A DNA stretch of 64,000 nucleotides from an uncultured Marinobacter sp. (lineage in GTDB: Bacteria; Pseudomonadota; Gammaproteobacteria; Pseudomonadales; Oleiphilaceae): positions 124,001 to 188,000 of the forward strand of contig NZ_CAMYMK010000002.1 in the NCBI RefSeq assembly GCF_947259545.1. Direction: 5' to 3'. A program made the position numbers and the translations under genes. Numbering within the stretch: position 1 is the stretch's first letter; every line of letters starts with the position of its first letter. Below, piece by piece: positions 1 to 8,584 of this stretch. The notes under the pieces were generated by a model. The model was not told where the DNA came from. It did not search any database and was given only the letters and a program-made list of their open reading frames with translations.

Positions 1-1
1 C

Positions 2-1543
2 AGTCACCCGGGACGTGCCTATCGTGATCTCTGGCATGTGACCGTCGGAATGATTGCCGGAACCATCGTGGTTGGTGGGGTCGGGTTATTGCTGTTGTTC
101 TGGATGGTCAGATGGATACTCAAGCCATTGAAGGCGCTTGAAATACAGGCAGAGGCATTGGGGCGACGGGATTTTCGCAAGCGTGTTGAGATAAATTCCA
201 CCCGTGACCTGAACCAGGTCACCCGTGCGATGAACCTGATGGCGGATGACCTCGGCGCACTGTTCGAGGGGCAGGCCAAACTGATTCAGCATTTGCGCCG
301 GGTCAGCAACGAGGACACTGTCACGGGCCTGGCCAGCCGGAGCGCATTCGATCAACGTCTGAAGGTTGAAGTGGAGTCGGAGGAGCGGGCAGCGCCTGGG
401 GTATTGTTTCTTATACATCTGGACGACTTTGCGTTGTATAACCAGACGTACGGTCGTAGTGAAGGTGATCGCTTACTGCTGAGCGTTGCCGATGTGATCA
501 ATCAGTTTGTCCGGTCCCATACGGGGGCGTTCGCCGGCCGTAGAAATGGTGCCGAGTTCGCAATTTTTTTGCCGGGTGTTACGCAGGCGGATGGCATCGT
601 CTGGTGTCATCAACTGCTGGAAGAGCTGGATGGTGTTTATGCTGACCGTGCATCGCCCATGGATGTCATGGTTCATGGTGGCGTCGCCCAGGCTACGGAA
701 GACCGGAGTGCCCGAGACTTGATGGTTGCCGCCGACGAAGCGTTGCGACAGGCACAGACCAGGCCTCAGACCGATTGTCACGCGGCGGATCCTGAGCGCG
801 CTGGGCACCATAATCTGGAAACCTGGCGCGCCATCATTCGTCAGGCGATTGATTTGGATCGGTTGTCACTGTGGCTTCAGCCCATGGTGGTCAACGGTAA
901 TGGCCATCTGGTCTATCATCAGGTGTTTTCGCGTATTGAGAGCGATGAGGGAGAGCTCCGGGCAGCTGTGTTTGTGCCGATAGCCGAGCGCTTCGGTATG
1001 ATCGCGGAAATTGATCGGCTGGTGATGCGGCATGCGCTTGTCCTGCTTGAGCGCCAGTCGCAGGCGAGTCTGGCATTATCTCTGGGTGCTTCATCCGTAG
1101 CCAGTGAGTCGTTCCGGCAAGACCTGATTGAATGCCTGGAATCGGCCGGGCCTTCGCGGGAACGTCTCTGGGTTGGTATTTCGGAACAAACCGTGCACCA
1201 TCACCGGACGGCAGTTGGCTTGCTGGTACGAGCACTGAACCGGCTCAATGTTGCGGTACTGGTGGACCGTTTCGGAGTCGGCGGTGTGCCTTTCAGCTAC
1301 CTGAGAAATCTGAGGTTCCAGGGGCTTCGTATTGATAACAGCTTCATTCATGGTATCGATAGCCATGAGGAAAACCGCTTTTATCTGGAGGCTGTGGTGG
1401 CCATCGCCCACAGTCGGGGGGTAAAAGTGTTCGCGACGGGCGTGGAAACCGCTGAAGAATATGAGGTTTTGTGTACATTAGGCGTGGATGGTGCGATGGG
1501 GTACCATCTGGGCCGACCGTTCCAGGCTGATAACGATAACTGA
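2..1543 (+). CDS. lapD: LapD-like c-di-GMP receptor, degenerate GGDEF/EAL (5' end cut by window)
   Basis: The reading frame is open to the left edge, so the N-terminal part is missing. The visible part starts with the end of a periplasmic region, then a membrane segment (GTIVVGGVGLLLLFWMVRWIL), a HAMP linker beginning ILKPL, a GGDEF domain and a C-terminal EAL domain. The GGDEF signature reads RRNGAEF. The EAL position reads YHQVFSR, so both catalytic motifs are degraded. LapD family proteins use such dead domains to bind c-di-GMP and control the periplasmic protease LapG, and hence adhesin retention. No lapG is visible here. The gene is followed after 18 bases by a DUF2333 gene, probably one operon. 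The internal GTG at 38 is unlikely to be the true start. Confidence 0.75.
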   Translation, partial: SHPGRAYRDLWHVTVGMIAGTIVVGGVGLLLLFWMVRWILKPLKALEIQAEALGRRDFRKRVEINSTRDLNQVTRAMNLMADDLGALFEGQAKLIQHLRRVSNEDTVTGLASRSAFDQRLKVEVESEERAAPGVLFLIHLDDFALYNQTYGRSEGDRLLLSVADVINQFVRSHTGAFAGRRNGAEFAIFLPGVTQADGIVWCHQLLEELDGVYADRASPMDVMVHGGVAQATEDRSARDLMVAADEALRQAQTRPQTDCHAADPERAGHHNLETWRAIIRQAIDLDRLSLWLQPMVVNGNGHLVYHQVFSRIESDEGELRAAVFVPIAERFGMIAEIDRLVMRHALVLLERQSQASLALSLGASSVASESFRQDLIECLESAGPSRERLWVGISEQTVHHHRTAVGLLVRALNRLNVAVLVDRFGVGGVPFSYLRNLRFQGLRIDNSFIHGIDSHEENRFYLEAVVAIAHSRGVKVFATGVETAEEYEVLCTLGVDGAMGYHLGRPFQADNDN

Positions 1544-1561
1544 CAGGGGGTTGAATAACCG

Positions 1562-2614
1562 ATGCCGGGCAGAATTAGACAGTATTTCAGGGATCGTAAG
1601 GACGATGTACAGGATTACACCGACGGAAGCGGTGTGATTGGTAAATTCATCCTCATTGTACTGGGTGTTTATCTGCTGGTAGCGGTGATACTGGGCATGT
1701 TCTGGAGCAGTGAGCCGGACACCTTCTCGGTTCGGGAGCACACCCGTACCGTCGCATCTGAAATGGGCCGCGAGCCGGTTGCCGGGTTTGCCACCACGGT
1801 GACCATGATTCGTTTGGCGGAAACCTTGCTGGACAAGCCCGGCGGCTATATTTCCAATGACATTTTCCCGCCCGGCCTATGGCTGGACAATATGCCGAGC
1901 TGGGAGTTCGGCGCGCTGGTACAGCTGCGCGACCTGGCCCGGGCCATGCGTAAGGACATCAGCCGGTCCCAGAGCCAGTCGGCGGAAGATCCGGACCTGA
2001 TCGTGGCGGAACCGCAGTTCCACTTCGACAGCGGTAGTTGGGCCATTCCTTCCACTGAGGCGGAGTACCGTCGAGGCATCGACGCGCTGTATCGCTACCT
2101 TGACAGACTGTCGCGCCGGGATCAGCCCTCAGCCCAGTTCTTTGCCCGCGCAGACAACCTGAATAACTGGTTGGCGGATCTTGAAACCCGGCTCGGCAGC
2201 CTTTCCCGCACCTTGGGCGAGAGTGTGGGCAAGGCCTCCGTATCGGAGGCGGTAGCAAACCTTAATCCTGATGATCCGTTGGCCGAAGAAGCTTCCGGGG
2301 AGGAAGTCAAGACGCCCTGGACCAAGATCGATGACGTGTTTTATGAAGCGCGCGGCAGTTCCTGGGCGCTGTTGCATATCTTTCACGCCATTGAGGTCGA
2401 TTTCCGCAAGGTGCTGAATGACAAAAACGCGATGGCCAGTGTGAAGCAGATCATCATTGAGTTGGAGGGCGCCCAGGGTTCCATGTGGAGTCCGGTCATC
2501 TTGAACGGCAGTGGTTTTGGAGTGCTGGCCAATCACTCTTTGACGATGGCGGCGTATCTGTCACGTGCCAGCGCCGCGATCAGTGATATGCGGGATCTGT
2601 TGTCCCGCGGCTGA
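1562..2614 (+). CDS. DUF2333 family membrane-anchored protein
   Basis: A 350-residue protein with one strong N-terminal membrane segment (about residues 24-45, GKFILIVLGVYLLVAVILGMF) followed by a large domain that is predicted to face the periplasm. It matches the general plan of DUF2333 proteins, whose function is not known. A good ribosome site (AGGGGG) lies about 10 bases before the ATG. It is the second gene of a probable operon with the lapD-like gene and ends just before a strong bidirectional terminator. A role in envelope or adhesin signalling is only a guess from the neighbour. Confidence 0.65.
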   Translation: MPGRIRQYFRDRKDDVQDYTDGSGVIGKFILIVLGVYLLVAVILGMFWSSEPDTFSVREHTRTVASEMGREPVAGFATTVTMIRLAETLLDKPGGYISNDIFPPGLWLDNMPSWEFGALVQLRDLARAMRKDISRSQSQSAEDPDLIVAEPQFHFDSGSWAIPSTEAEYRRGIDALYRYLDRLSRRDQPSAQFFARADNLNNWLADLETRLGSLSRTLGESVGKASVSEAVANLNPDDPLAEEASGEEVKTPWTKIDDVFYEARGSSWALLHIFHAIEVDFRKVLNDKNAMASVKQIIIELEGAQGSMWSPVILNGSGFGVLANHSLTMAAYLSRASAAISDMRDLLSRG

Positions 2615-2651
2615 TGTCGGGTTTGCCGGTTACCGGCAATGATTCAGGCAT

Positions 2652-2684
2652 AAAAAAACCGGGCTGTCATGGCCCGGTTTTTTT
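2652..2684. terminator. Bidirectional rho-independent terminator
   Basis: A 13-base stem, AAAAAAACCGGGC with GCCCGGTTTTTTT, closes a short loop and gives a T-run on either strand. It lies between the convergent DUF2333 and ppa genes and can stop both. Confidence 0.9.
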
Positions 2685-2699
2685 ATGAGAGTGCGACGC

Positions 2700-3227
2700 T
2701 TAGCCTTTGTAGGCGTTCACCGACTCAACGATGGCCTTCTTGGCTTCTTCGGCGTTGCCCCAGCCTTGCACCTTGACCCACTTGCCCGGCTCCAGAGTCT
2801 TGTAGTTTTCGAAGAAGTGCTGGATCTGATCTCGCAGCAGCTCAGGCAGGTCGTCGATTTCCTTAATATCATGGTAGGAGGTAGTCAGCTTGTCATGCGG
2901 GACCGCAACGAGCTTGGCGTCACCGCCGGCTTCGTCTTCCATGTTCAGGACGCCAACAGGGCGGCAGCGGATAACGGAGCCTGCCTGTACCGGGTAGGGC
3001 GTGACAACCAGAACATCAATAGGGTCGCCGTCGTCAGCCAGGGTGTGGGGGATGAAACCATAGTTGGCCGGGTAGAACATGGGAGTGGCCATGAATCGGT
3101 CAACCAGCAGCGCGCCCATGTCCTTGTCCAGCTCGTACTTCACCGGCGAACTATTGCACGGGATTTCAATGGCGACGTAGATGTCTTCTGGCGGGTTCTT
3201 GCCTGCCGGGATGTTGTCGAAGTTCAT
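2700..3227 (-). CDS. ppa: Inorganic pyrophosphatase
   Basis: Soluble family I pyrophosphatase, hydrolysing PPi to phosphate in the cytoplasm and so pulling biosynthetic reactions forward. The product is 175 residues, the usual bacterial length. The family signature with its metal-binding aspartates is visible as [10 protein letters not shown], along with the EIP...KYELDKD region that contributes active-site Glu, Lys and Asp. The frame could open two codons earlier at a TTG, but the ATG at 3227 is preceded by AAGGA at six bases spacing and gives the typical [10 protein letters not shown]-terminus. It is a single-gene unit ending at the shared terminator. Confidence 0.95.
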   Translation of the reverse strand: MNFDNIPAGKNPPEDIYVAIEIPCNSSPVKYELDKDMGALLVDRFMATPMFYPANYGFIPHTLADDGDPIDVLVVTPYPVQAGSVIRCRPVGVLNMEDEAGGDAKLVAVPHDKLTTSYHDIKEIDDLPELLRDQIQHFFENYKTLEPGKWVKVQGWGNAEEAKKAIVESVNAYKG

Positions 3228-3276
3228 GAGCAATCCTTCCTGAGGTACGTTTAACTGCGTTTAAAAAGTGGGCGCA

Positions 3277-3282
3277 ATTATA
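3277..3282 (-). promoter_or_regulatory. Probable -10 box of ppa
   Basis: Minus-strand TATAAT about 50 bases before the ppa start. A weak -35 candidate (TTTCGA) lies 17 bases upstream. Position and consensus match support a sigma-70 promoter; it is not proven. Confidence 0.5.
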
Positions 3283-3323
3283 CGGGACTCTGTTGTGGAT
3301 CGAAACTAAACGTTGGTCTCTCT

Positions 3324-4463
3324 TCAGAGATGCATTTGCTTGGCGATCAGCTCCTTCATGATTTCGTCGGTGCCGCCGCCGATGGACAGGATTTTGGCAT
3401 CCCGGTACAGGCGTTCAACCACAGACTCCCGCATATAGCCCATGCCACCATGGATCTGGACCGCTTCACGAGTGACCTTCTCACACACCTCCACCGCAAA
3501 ATTCTTCGCCATGGCCACCTGTTTGACGGGGTTCTTGCCGGCCTGCATCAGCGCGGCGCAACGGTAAGTATACTCCCGTGCGATATCCACCTGGGTGGCC
3601 ATGTCCACCAGTTTGTGGCGGGTTACCTGAAAGCGGTCAATGGAACGGCCGAAGGCCTGTCGTTGTTTGGCGTAGGCCAGGGAGGCTTCCAGTGCAATGT
3701 CGGCGGTGGTGTAAGCCATGATGGACAGCATCAGGCGTTCGGCCAGGAAGTTGCTCATGATGGCAATGAACCCGGCGTTCTCGGCGCCGATCAGGCGGTC
3801 GGCGGGTACCCGGCAGTCCTCGAAGAACAGTTCTGCCGTGTCGCTGGCCCACCAGCCCATTTTCCGTAGCTTTTTGCCGGTGGAGAAGCCTGGCATGTCG
3901 CGGTCAATCAGTAGCAGGCTGATGCCGCCATGGCCTTCGCCCCCGGTACGAACGGCAACGGTGTAGTGATCCGCGCGCATGCCACTGGTAATGAAGGTCT
4001 TGCTGCCATTGACGATGTAATGATCACCATCGCGAACAGCACGGGTCTTTAGGTTGGCCACGTCGGAGCCTCCACCGGGTTCGGTGACGGCGAGGGCCGC
4101 AATTTTTTCACCGCGCAGTACCGGCGGCACAATCTGCTCGCGCACTTCCGGCTTTGCCCACTTGGCGACGGGTGGCAAACCAATGTCCAGGGAGCCGAGG
4201 CTGGCCACCAGGCCGCCCGAAGTGGAGCGCATCAGTTCCTCGGAGACGGCGACCTTCAGGAAAACATCGCCCTCTCCAGTGCCCCCGAGGGCCTCGGGAA
4301 ATCCAATACCCAGCAACCCGGCGTCGCCTGCCTTCTTGTAGATGTCACGGGGAAATTCACCGGCTTCTTCCCAGTCGTCAATATGGGGAAGCACGTGAGT
4401 GGCCACAAACTTGCGGGCACTCAGGCGGGCCTGTTCATGAATATCGTTGAAGTAATCGGACAC
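3324..4463 (-). CDS. Acyl-CoA dehydrogenase, long-chain type
   Basis: A 379-residue FAD-dependent acyl-CoA dehydrogenase. It shows the flavin/substrate signature AVTEPGGGSDVA, the TSGMRADHY segment and the C-terminal MGYMRESVVERLYRDAK and GGTDEIMKELI motifs. The C-terminus resembles mammalian long-chain acyl-CoA dehydrogenase. At the position where short/medium-chain enzymes have their catalytic glutamate (xEGT), this protein has Gly (IGGGT). The base is therefore probably the Glu of ALEASLAYAKQR, as in the long-chain and isovaleryl-CoA branches. Substrate is unknown; long-chain or branched acyl-CoA is likely. It stands alone between ppa and rpiA. Confidence 0.88.
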   Translation of the reverse strand: MSDYFNDIHEQARLSARKFVATHVLPHIDDWEEAGEFPRDIYKKAGDAGLLGIGFPEALGGTGEGDVFLKVAVSEELMRSTSGGLVASLGSLDIGLPPVAKWAKPEVREQIVPPVLRGEKIAALAVTEPGGGSDVANLKTRAVRDGDHYIVNGSKTFITSGMRADHYTVAVRTGGEGHGGISLLLIDRDMPGFSTGKKLRKMGWWASDTAELFFEDCRVPADRLIGAENAGFIAIMSNFLAERLMLSIMAYTTADIALEASLAYAKQRQAFGRSIDRFQVTRHKLVDMATQVDIAREYTYRCAALMQAGKNPVKQVAMAKNFAVEVCEKVTREAVQIHGGMGYMRESVVERLYRDAKILSIGGGTDEIMKELIAKQMHL

Positions 4464-4587
4464 GGTAAACCTCCCAATGATCGGACATCATGGGAGGCAG
4501 TGTCGCGCAATTCCGAATACCAAGCAAGCGCTTGGTATGGGGTGAGGCTGGCTGGCCTGAATTGCCAGGAAGCTTTGCCGAAGGAGG

Positions 4588-5268
4588 TCAGCTCCCCTGG
4601 CGCGGGATGCTTTTCACGCCGCTACTGGTGCCCAGCAACAACAGATCCGCGGGACGACGGGCGAACAGTCCGTTGGTGACGACGCCGACAATCTGGTTCA
4701 GCTTCTCTTCAACCTGGATGGGGCGGGAAATATCCATGTTGTGGATGTCCAGAATGATATTGCCATTGTCGGTGGTGAAGCCTTCGCGGTAGACGGGATC
4801 GCCGCCCAGACGGACAATTTCACGGCCAACATGGCTACGGGCCATGGGGATGACTTCCACCGGTAGTGGGAAGGCCCCGAGCGTGCCAACCAGCTTGGAG
4901 TCGTCGGCAATGCAGATGAAGGTCTTGGCGACCGCGGCGACGATCTTTTCGCGGGTGAGGGCGCCACCTCCGCCCTTGATCAGTTCCAGGTGTTCGTTGG
5001 TCTCGTCTGCGCCGTCCACATAGAACTCCAGCTCACTGGCGCTGTTGAGATCGTAAACGGGAATGCCATGGCTTTTCAGTCGCTCAGCGGTAGCGTCAGA
5101 ACTCGCCACAGCGCCATCGAATTCATTGCGGATCTCTGCAAGCAGGTCGATAAAGAAATTGGCGGTGCTGCCTGTGCCGACACCAATGACGCTGTCGCTA
5201 TCCAGGCGGGGGGCAATGTAATCCAGTGCGGCCCTGGCAACGGCTTTTTTCAGTTCGTCCTGGGTCAT
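4588..5268 (-). CDS. rpiA: Ribose-5-phosphate isomerase A
   Basis: Interconverts ribose 5-phosphate and ribulose 5-phosphate in the non-oxidative pentose phosphate pathway. The product is 226 residues, close to E. coli RpiA (219). Visible motifs are [12 protein letters not shown] near the N-terminus, DGADE with its active-site Asp residues, and [12 protein letters not shown] with the catalytic Lys. It is divergent from ilvA and has a consensus -10 box upstream. It is monocistronic as far as the sequence shows. Confidence 0.96.
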   Translation of the reverse strand: MTQDELKKAVARAALDYIAPRLDSDSVIGVGTGSTANFFIDLLAEIRNEFDGAVASSDATAERLKSHGIPVYDLNSASELEFYVDGADETNEHLELIKGGGGALTREKIVAAVAKTFICIADDSKLVGTLGAFPLPVEVIPMARSHVGREIVRLGGDPVYREGFTTDNGNIILDIHNMDISRPIQVEEKLNQIVGVVTNGLFARRPADLLLLGTSSGVKSIPRQGS

Positions 5269-5308
5269 GGAAGGACTCCGGTTGGGGGAAGTGAGTAAGT
5301 TTGGCGCT

Positions 5309-5314
5309 ATTATA
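5309..5314 (-). promoter_or_regulatory. Probable -10 box of rpiA
   Basis: Minus-strand TATAAT inside GGCTATAATAGCGCC, 41 bases before the rpiA start, in the rpiA-ilvA divergent region. No convincing -35 box was seen. Confidence 0.45.
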
Positions 5315-5408
5315 GCCTTTCTGGCGTCACCGCTTATAGACGGAGGGCGACCAAAGTTTCTACACTGTGCGTTTTCCCCATGAATCTCCCTAACTTCCGG
5401 ACGGACCC

Positions 5409-6941
5409 ATGCCGCAACGCTATATCAAGAAAATCCTCGATGCCCGGGTGTACGATGTGGCAATCGAGACGCCGCTGACAGAGGCGCGAAGCCTCTCCAA
5501 ACGCTTCAATAACCAGATTTATCTCAAGCGTGAAGATCTACAGCCGGTGTTTTCCTTCAAGATTCGCGGTGCGTACAACCGGATTGCACAGCTGTCCGAG
5601 GAACAGAAAGCCAAGGGGGTTATCTGTGCATCTGCGGGGAATCATGCCCAGGGCGTGGCGCTGGCGGCCAAGAACCTTGGTATCAAGGCGGTCATTGTGA
5701 TGCCGCAGACTACACCGGACATCAAGGTGCGTTCGGTGCGGGATCATGGGGCAAAGGTCGTGCTCAAGGGCGATGCCTTTGATGAGGCAGCGGCCCACGC
5801 CCAGGAACTGATCAAGAAGCATGGCTACACCTATATTCCGCCCTACGACGATCCGGACGTGATTGCCGGGCAGGGCACAGTGGCCATGGAACTCATGTGG
5901 CAGTTTACCAAGCCCTTGCATGCAGTCTTTATCTGCGTCGGCGGTGGCGGCCTGATTGCCGGGATGGCGGCCTATATCAAGTACCTGCGTCCGGAGATCA
6001 AGGTGATCGGGGTCGAGCCGGAGGATTCCAACTGCCTGCAGGCAGCCATGAAGGCCGGTGAGAGAGTGATACTGGATGAAGTCGGGATCTTCGCCGACGG
6101 GGTCGCGGTCAAGCAGATTGGCGCGCACCCGTGGGAAATCTGCAAGGATTATGTGGATGAGGTGATCACCGTCTCCACCGACGAGATCTGTGCCGCCATC
6201 AAGGACATCTTTGAGGATACCCGCTCCATCGCGGAACCGGCCGGTGCCCTCGGTGTTGCCGGCATGAAGAAGTATATCGAGCGCGAGGACATCGAAGGGG
6301 AGAATCTGGCGGCAACCCTCAGTGGCGCCAACATGAATTTCGACCGCCTGCGTTACGTCTCCGAGCGCACGGAAATTGGCGAAAAGCGTGAAGCGATCCT
6401 GGCGGTCACCATCCCCGAGAAGCCGGGGGCATTCAAGACCTTCATCAAGGCCCTGCACAAGCGCAGTATTACGGAGTTCAACTACCGCTACGCTGACAGC
6501 AAGCAGGCCACCATTTTCGTGGGTGTCCAGATTCAGGCTGGCGGCCTGGGTCGGGATGAGCTGGTGCAGGACCTGCGGGAGTCTGGCTATTCAGTGGTGG
6601 ACCTGACCGACAGTGAATTCGCCAAACAGCACATTCGCCATATGGTCGGGGGGCACGCTCCCTCGGTGACCAACGAGAAGGTGTACCAGTTCGAGTTCCC
6701 GGAACGGCCGGGTGCGCTGTTGAAGTTCCTGATGTCACTGGGTACCCGCTGGAATATCTCCCTGTTCCATTATCGCAACCACGGCGCGGCATACAGTCGT
6801 GTACTGCTGGGCGCCCAGGTGGACGAAGAGGATCTGGCGGACTTTGAGGAAATGCTCGATAAAGTCGGCTTCCGTTATGAAGACATGACTGATAATGAGG
6901 CGTACCAGCTGTTTCTGGGTGCCGGTAACGGTCAGGCCTGA
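5409..6941 (+). CDS. ilvA: Threonine ammonia-lyase, biosynthetic
   Basis: PLP-dependent threonine deaminase making 2-oxobutanoate, the first step of isoleucine synthesis. The product is 510 residues, the length of the allosteric biosynthetic enzyme rather than the shorter catabolic type. The N-terminal catalytic domain has the PLP lysine in [11 protein letters not shown] and the phosphate-binding loop [10 protein letters not shown]. The C-terminal third carries two ACT-like regulatory repeats ([11 protein letters not shown] and [11 protein letters not shown]), which bind isoleucine or valine. Start is the ATG giving [18 protein letters not shown]. It is followed by an intergenic repeat element rather than another gene. 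Confidence 0.96.
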   Translation: MPQRYIKKILDARVYDVAIETPLTEARSLSKRFNNQIYLKREDLQPVFSFKIRGAYNRIAQLSEEQKAKGVICASAGNHAQGVALAAKNLGIKAVIVMPQTTPDIKVRSVRDHGAKVVLKGDAFDEAAAHAQELIKKHGYTYIPPYDDPDVIAGQGTVAMELMWQFTKPLHAVFICVGGGGLIAGMAAYIKYLRPEIKVIGVEPEDSNCLQAAMKAGERVILDEVGIFADGVAVKQIGAHPWEICKDYVDEVITVSTDEICAAIKDIFEDTRSIAEPAGALGVAGMKKYIEREDIEGENLAATLSGANMNFDRLRYVSERTEIGEKREAILAVTIPEKPGAFKTFIKALHKRSITEFNYRYADSKQATIFVGVQIQAGGLGRDELVQDLRESGYSVVDLTDSEFAKQHIRHMVGGHAPSVTNEKVYQFEFPERPGALLKFLMSLGTRWNISLFHYRNHGAAYSRVLLGAQVDEEDLADFEEMLDKVGFRYEDMTDNEAYQLFLGAGNGQA

Positions 6942-6962
6942 TGACTGGGAGTGGGAACCGAC

Positions 6963-7060
6963 TCGTGGGTGGGGGTTCCGAAACACGCTCAAGCACATCC
7001 CTGTGACGCTTGGGCTCCGCCATCCATGGCTCCGCACAGTTTCGGAACCCCCATCCACGA
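6963..7060. repeat. Intergenic palindromic repeat, copy A
   Basis: A 98-base element with 22-base inverted arms (TCGTGGGTGGGGGTTCCGAAAC against GTTTCGGAACCCCCATCCACGA, one mismatch) around a roughly 54-base core. Read on the minus strand, the core contains TGTGCGGAGCCATGGATGGC and continues into GGAGCCCAAGCG. A second copy with the same core but different arms lies at 36324-36429 in the opposite orientation. It sits right after ilvA. No protein is encoded in it with any confidence. Confidence 0.75.
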
Positions 7061-7234
7061 CCCGGTTCAGTCAGAATTTATTCGCCTTCAGAGATCAATT
7101 TCCTTACAAAACTTTAACCTTCAAAAATTGTAAAATACAAGATGCGTGTTAGTCTTTCGTCTAATTCTTAAATAACAATAATAGCTCGCTGATTTTTCGA
7201 GTTTTTACCTTTTCGGGAGTTGGAGAAACGCCTA

Positions 7235-7405
7235 ATGGAACGCAAGCCTGACGCCATAAGGGCCGTTGTGCTGATTTTTGCTGTCGGCCTTGTGATCACC
7301 GGCTTTACCTCACTGCATGCTTCTGAAGAAAAGCAGAGCGCCAATGAGCGTGTTGTGGCCAGCGGGGCAATGCTTGAGACTGTCGCCCGAAGTGATAGCC
7401 GTTAG
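7235..7405 (+). CDS. Small single-pass membrane or secreted protein, unknown
   Basis: A 56-residue product starting MERKPDAIRAVVLIFAVG, with one hydrophobic segment (about residues 9-27) followed by a short polar tail rich in Glu, Ser and Arg. The ATG at 7235 has GGAG nine bases upstream, which is better than the TTG at 7220. Its stop overlaps the end of the convergent fau gene by four bases. The upstream 100 bases are AT-rich and promoter-like. I do not recognise the family. The N-terminus could be an uncleaved signal anchor or a signal peptide cut near LHASEE. Confidence 0.5.
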   Translation: MERKPDAIRAVVLIFAVGLVITGFTSLHASEEKQSANERVVASGAMLETVARSDSR

Positions 7406-8034
7406 CGAACGCGGTAACACCGTCGATCGGTAATGATGCTGTGCAGGGGCACATCCCATGGCTCAATGGGTAATTCCGGCACTTTCTGGAAATCGTGGGC
7501 AAGGCCAATCAGCTTGGGTGCCAGCCGGGGCCGAAGCCTTGTGAACGCGAACGTCCGGTCATAGAAACCTCCCCCCATTCCCAGTCGTCCACCCGATTCA
7601 TCAAATCCCACCAGTGGAAACAGTACCGCATCCAGTGCCCAGGGCGGGCGCTTGAGTCCCTTATGGAAAGGGGGTTCGGGGATGCCGAAACGGTTGATGA
7701 TCAGTTGTACCCCATCATGATAGGGGCTGAAAACCAGTCTGCCGTGATGGATGGGGTGCAGCACCGGTAAGTAGAATTGAATGCCTTTGCGTCGGGCCAC
7801 CGACAGGTAGGTCTGTGGATCAATTTCGCCATCGTTGGGCAGGTACAGTGCGATGTGCCGTGCCCGGTGCAGATCCGGGTTGCCGAGAAGGTTCAGGGCG
7901 AGGTTGTCAGCGGCTTGCTGCTGTTGTTCCGGGGTTAGCGATCGCCGCTTGCGACGAAGTTCTTTGCGCAGGGTGCTACGGGATCGTTTGTCAGGATGTT
8001 CTTCGAACGGTTGGGGGGCAATAATCTGACTCAA
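7402..8034 (-). CDS. fau: 5-formyltetrahydrofolate cyclo-ligase
   Basis: ATP-dependent conversion of 5-formyl-THF to 5,10-methenyl-THF (YgfA/Fau family). Motifs are the basic N-terminal LRKELRRKRRSLTPEQQ, the substrate region YLPNDGEIDP, and the C-terminal GRLGMGGGFYDRTF nucleotide-binding signature. The frame stays open to a TTG at 8082, but that region is the 3' arm of 6S RNA. I therefore prefer the TTG at 8034 (210 residues); the exact start is unsure. As in E. coli, the gene lies directly downstream of the 6S RNA gene and is probably co-transcribed with it. Confidence 0.85.
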   Translation of the reverse strand: MSQIIAPQPFEEHPDKRSRSTLRKELRRKRRSLTPEQQQQAADNLALNLLGNPDLHRARHIALYLPNDGEIDPQTYLSVARRKGIQFYLPVLHPIHHGRLVFSPYHDGVQLIINRFGIPEPPFHKGLKRPPWALDAVLFPLVGFDESGGRLGMGGGFYDRTFAFTRLRPRLAPKLIGLAHDFQKVPELPIEPWDVPLHSIITDRRCYRVR

Positions 8035-8040
8035 AATAAA

Positions 8041-8218
8041 GCTTCCCGGACTGCCGTTATCGGATGTGGCCCTTGAACCCAAAGTTCAAGGTCGGTGGCC
8101 GCTGTGACATATTAGGCTTTCCCCCTTGGGGGACGTGCTCACAATGCCCTGAAGTAGCCACCTGGGTAGTGCGCATCGGCTCGAGGACGAATCCGACCAG
8201 CGAACAGCCCAGGAAGTT
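8041..8218 (-). ncRNA. ssrS: 6S RNA
   Basis: Regulatory RNA that binds sigma-70 RNA polymerase in stationary phase. On the minus strand the ends pair (CTTCCTGGGCTG with CAGTCCGGGAAG). The 5' half has TGTTCGCTGG and CTCGAGCCGATG. The 3' half has the hallmark hairpin CCTTGAACTTTGGGTTCAAGG. These match the conserved elements of E. coli and Pseudomonas 6S RNA, as does the gene order zapA - 6S - fau. Length is about 178 bases. Exact ends are estimated from the terminal stem and the -10 box. Confidence 0.9.
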
Positions 8219-8224
8219 ATTTAC

Positions 8225-8230
8225 ATTATA
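8225..8230 (-). promoter_or_regulatory. -10 box of 6S RNA promoter
   Basis: Minus-strand TATAAT about seven bases before the predicted 6S RNA 5' end. A TTGCAA lies 19 bases further upstream as a weak -35 candidate. Confidence 0.65.
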
Positions 8231-8284
8231 CGGGCATCAGCGGGGCCGATTGCAACACCTGAATCCGGATGTGCCGTTATCGGC

Positions 8285-8584
8285 TTACTGGCCGGATGAT
8301 TCTTCCAGTGCGCTATCAAGCTTGTGATCCATTGCTTCCAGAATGGCGCTGGCGGTGTCGGACATGGTGTCCCGCTCGAGCAGATCGTGAGTGATGTTCA
8401 AGGCTGCCATAACGGCGATGCGCTCAGTGCCGAATACTTTGCCGCTGGAACGGATCTCCCGCATCTTGCTGTCCAGGTGGTGGGCAGACTGAATCAGTGC
8501 CTCGCGCGCCTCCTCGGGGCAGGCAACCAGGTATTCCTTGTCGAGAATCTTCACTTCAACGGTAGTGGGCTGCTGTTGTGCCAT
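8285..8584 (-). CDS. zapA: Cell division protein ZapA
   Basis: A 99-residue FtsZ-binding protein that bundles protofilaments at the septum. The N-terminal half contains VEVKILDKEYLVACPEEAREAL, the typical ZapA beta-sheet/helix start, followed by the long C-terminal coiled-coil helix (HHLDSKMREIRSSGKVFGTERIA). It shares one base with the end of the preceding zapB-like gene, so the two are translated as a pair. The 6S RNA gene follows, in the canonical gammaproteobacterial order. Confidence 0.92.
   Translation of the reverse strand: MAQQQPTTVEVKILDKEYLVACPEEAREALIQSAHHLDSKMREIRSSGKVFGTERIAVMAALNITHDLLERDTMSDTASAILEAMDHKLDSALEESSGQ

Noticed and set aside
2685..3254. 189-codon plus-strand frame over ppa
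   Set aside because: Antisense to pyrophosphatase and begins inside the terminator T-run.
6895..7152. Small frames across the repeat after ilvA
   Set aside because: They translate the palindromic repeat, and the same peptide-like pattern appears in copy B; explained by repeat sequence rather than coding.
8035..8082. N-terminal extension of fau
   Set aside because: These bases are the 3' part of 6S RNA.
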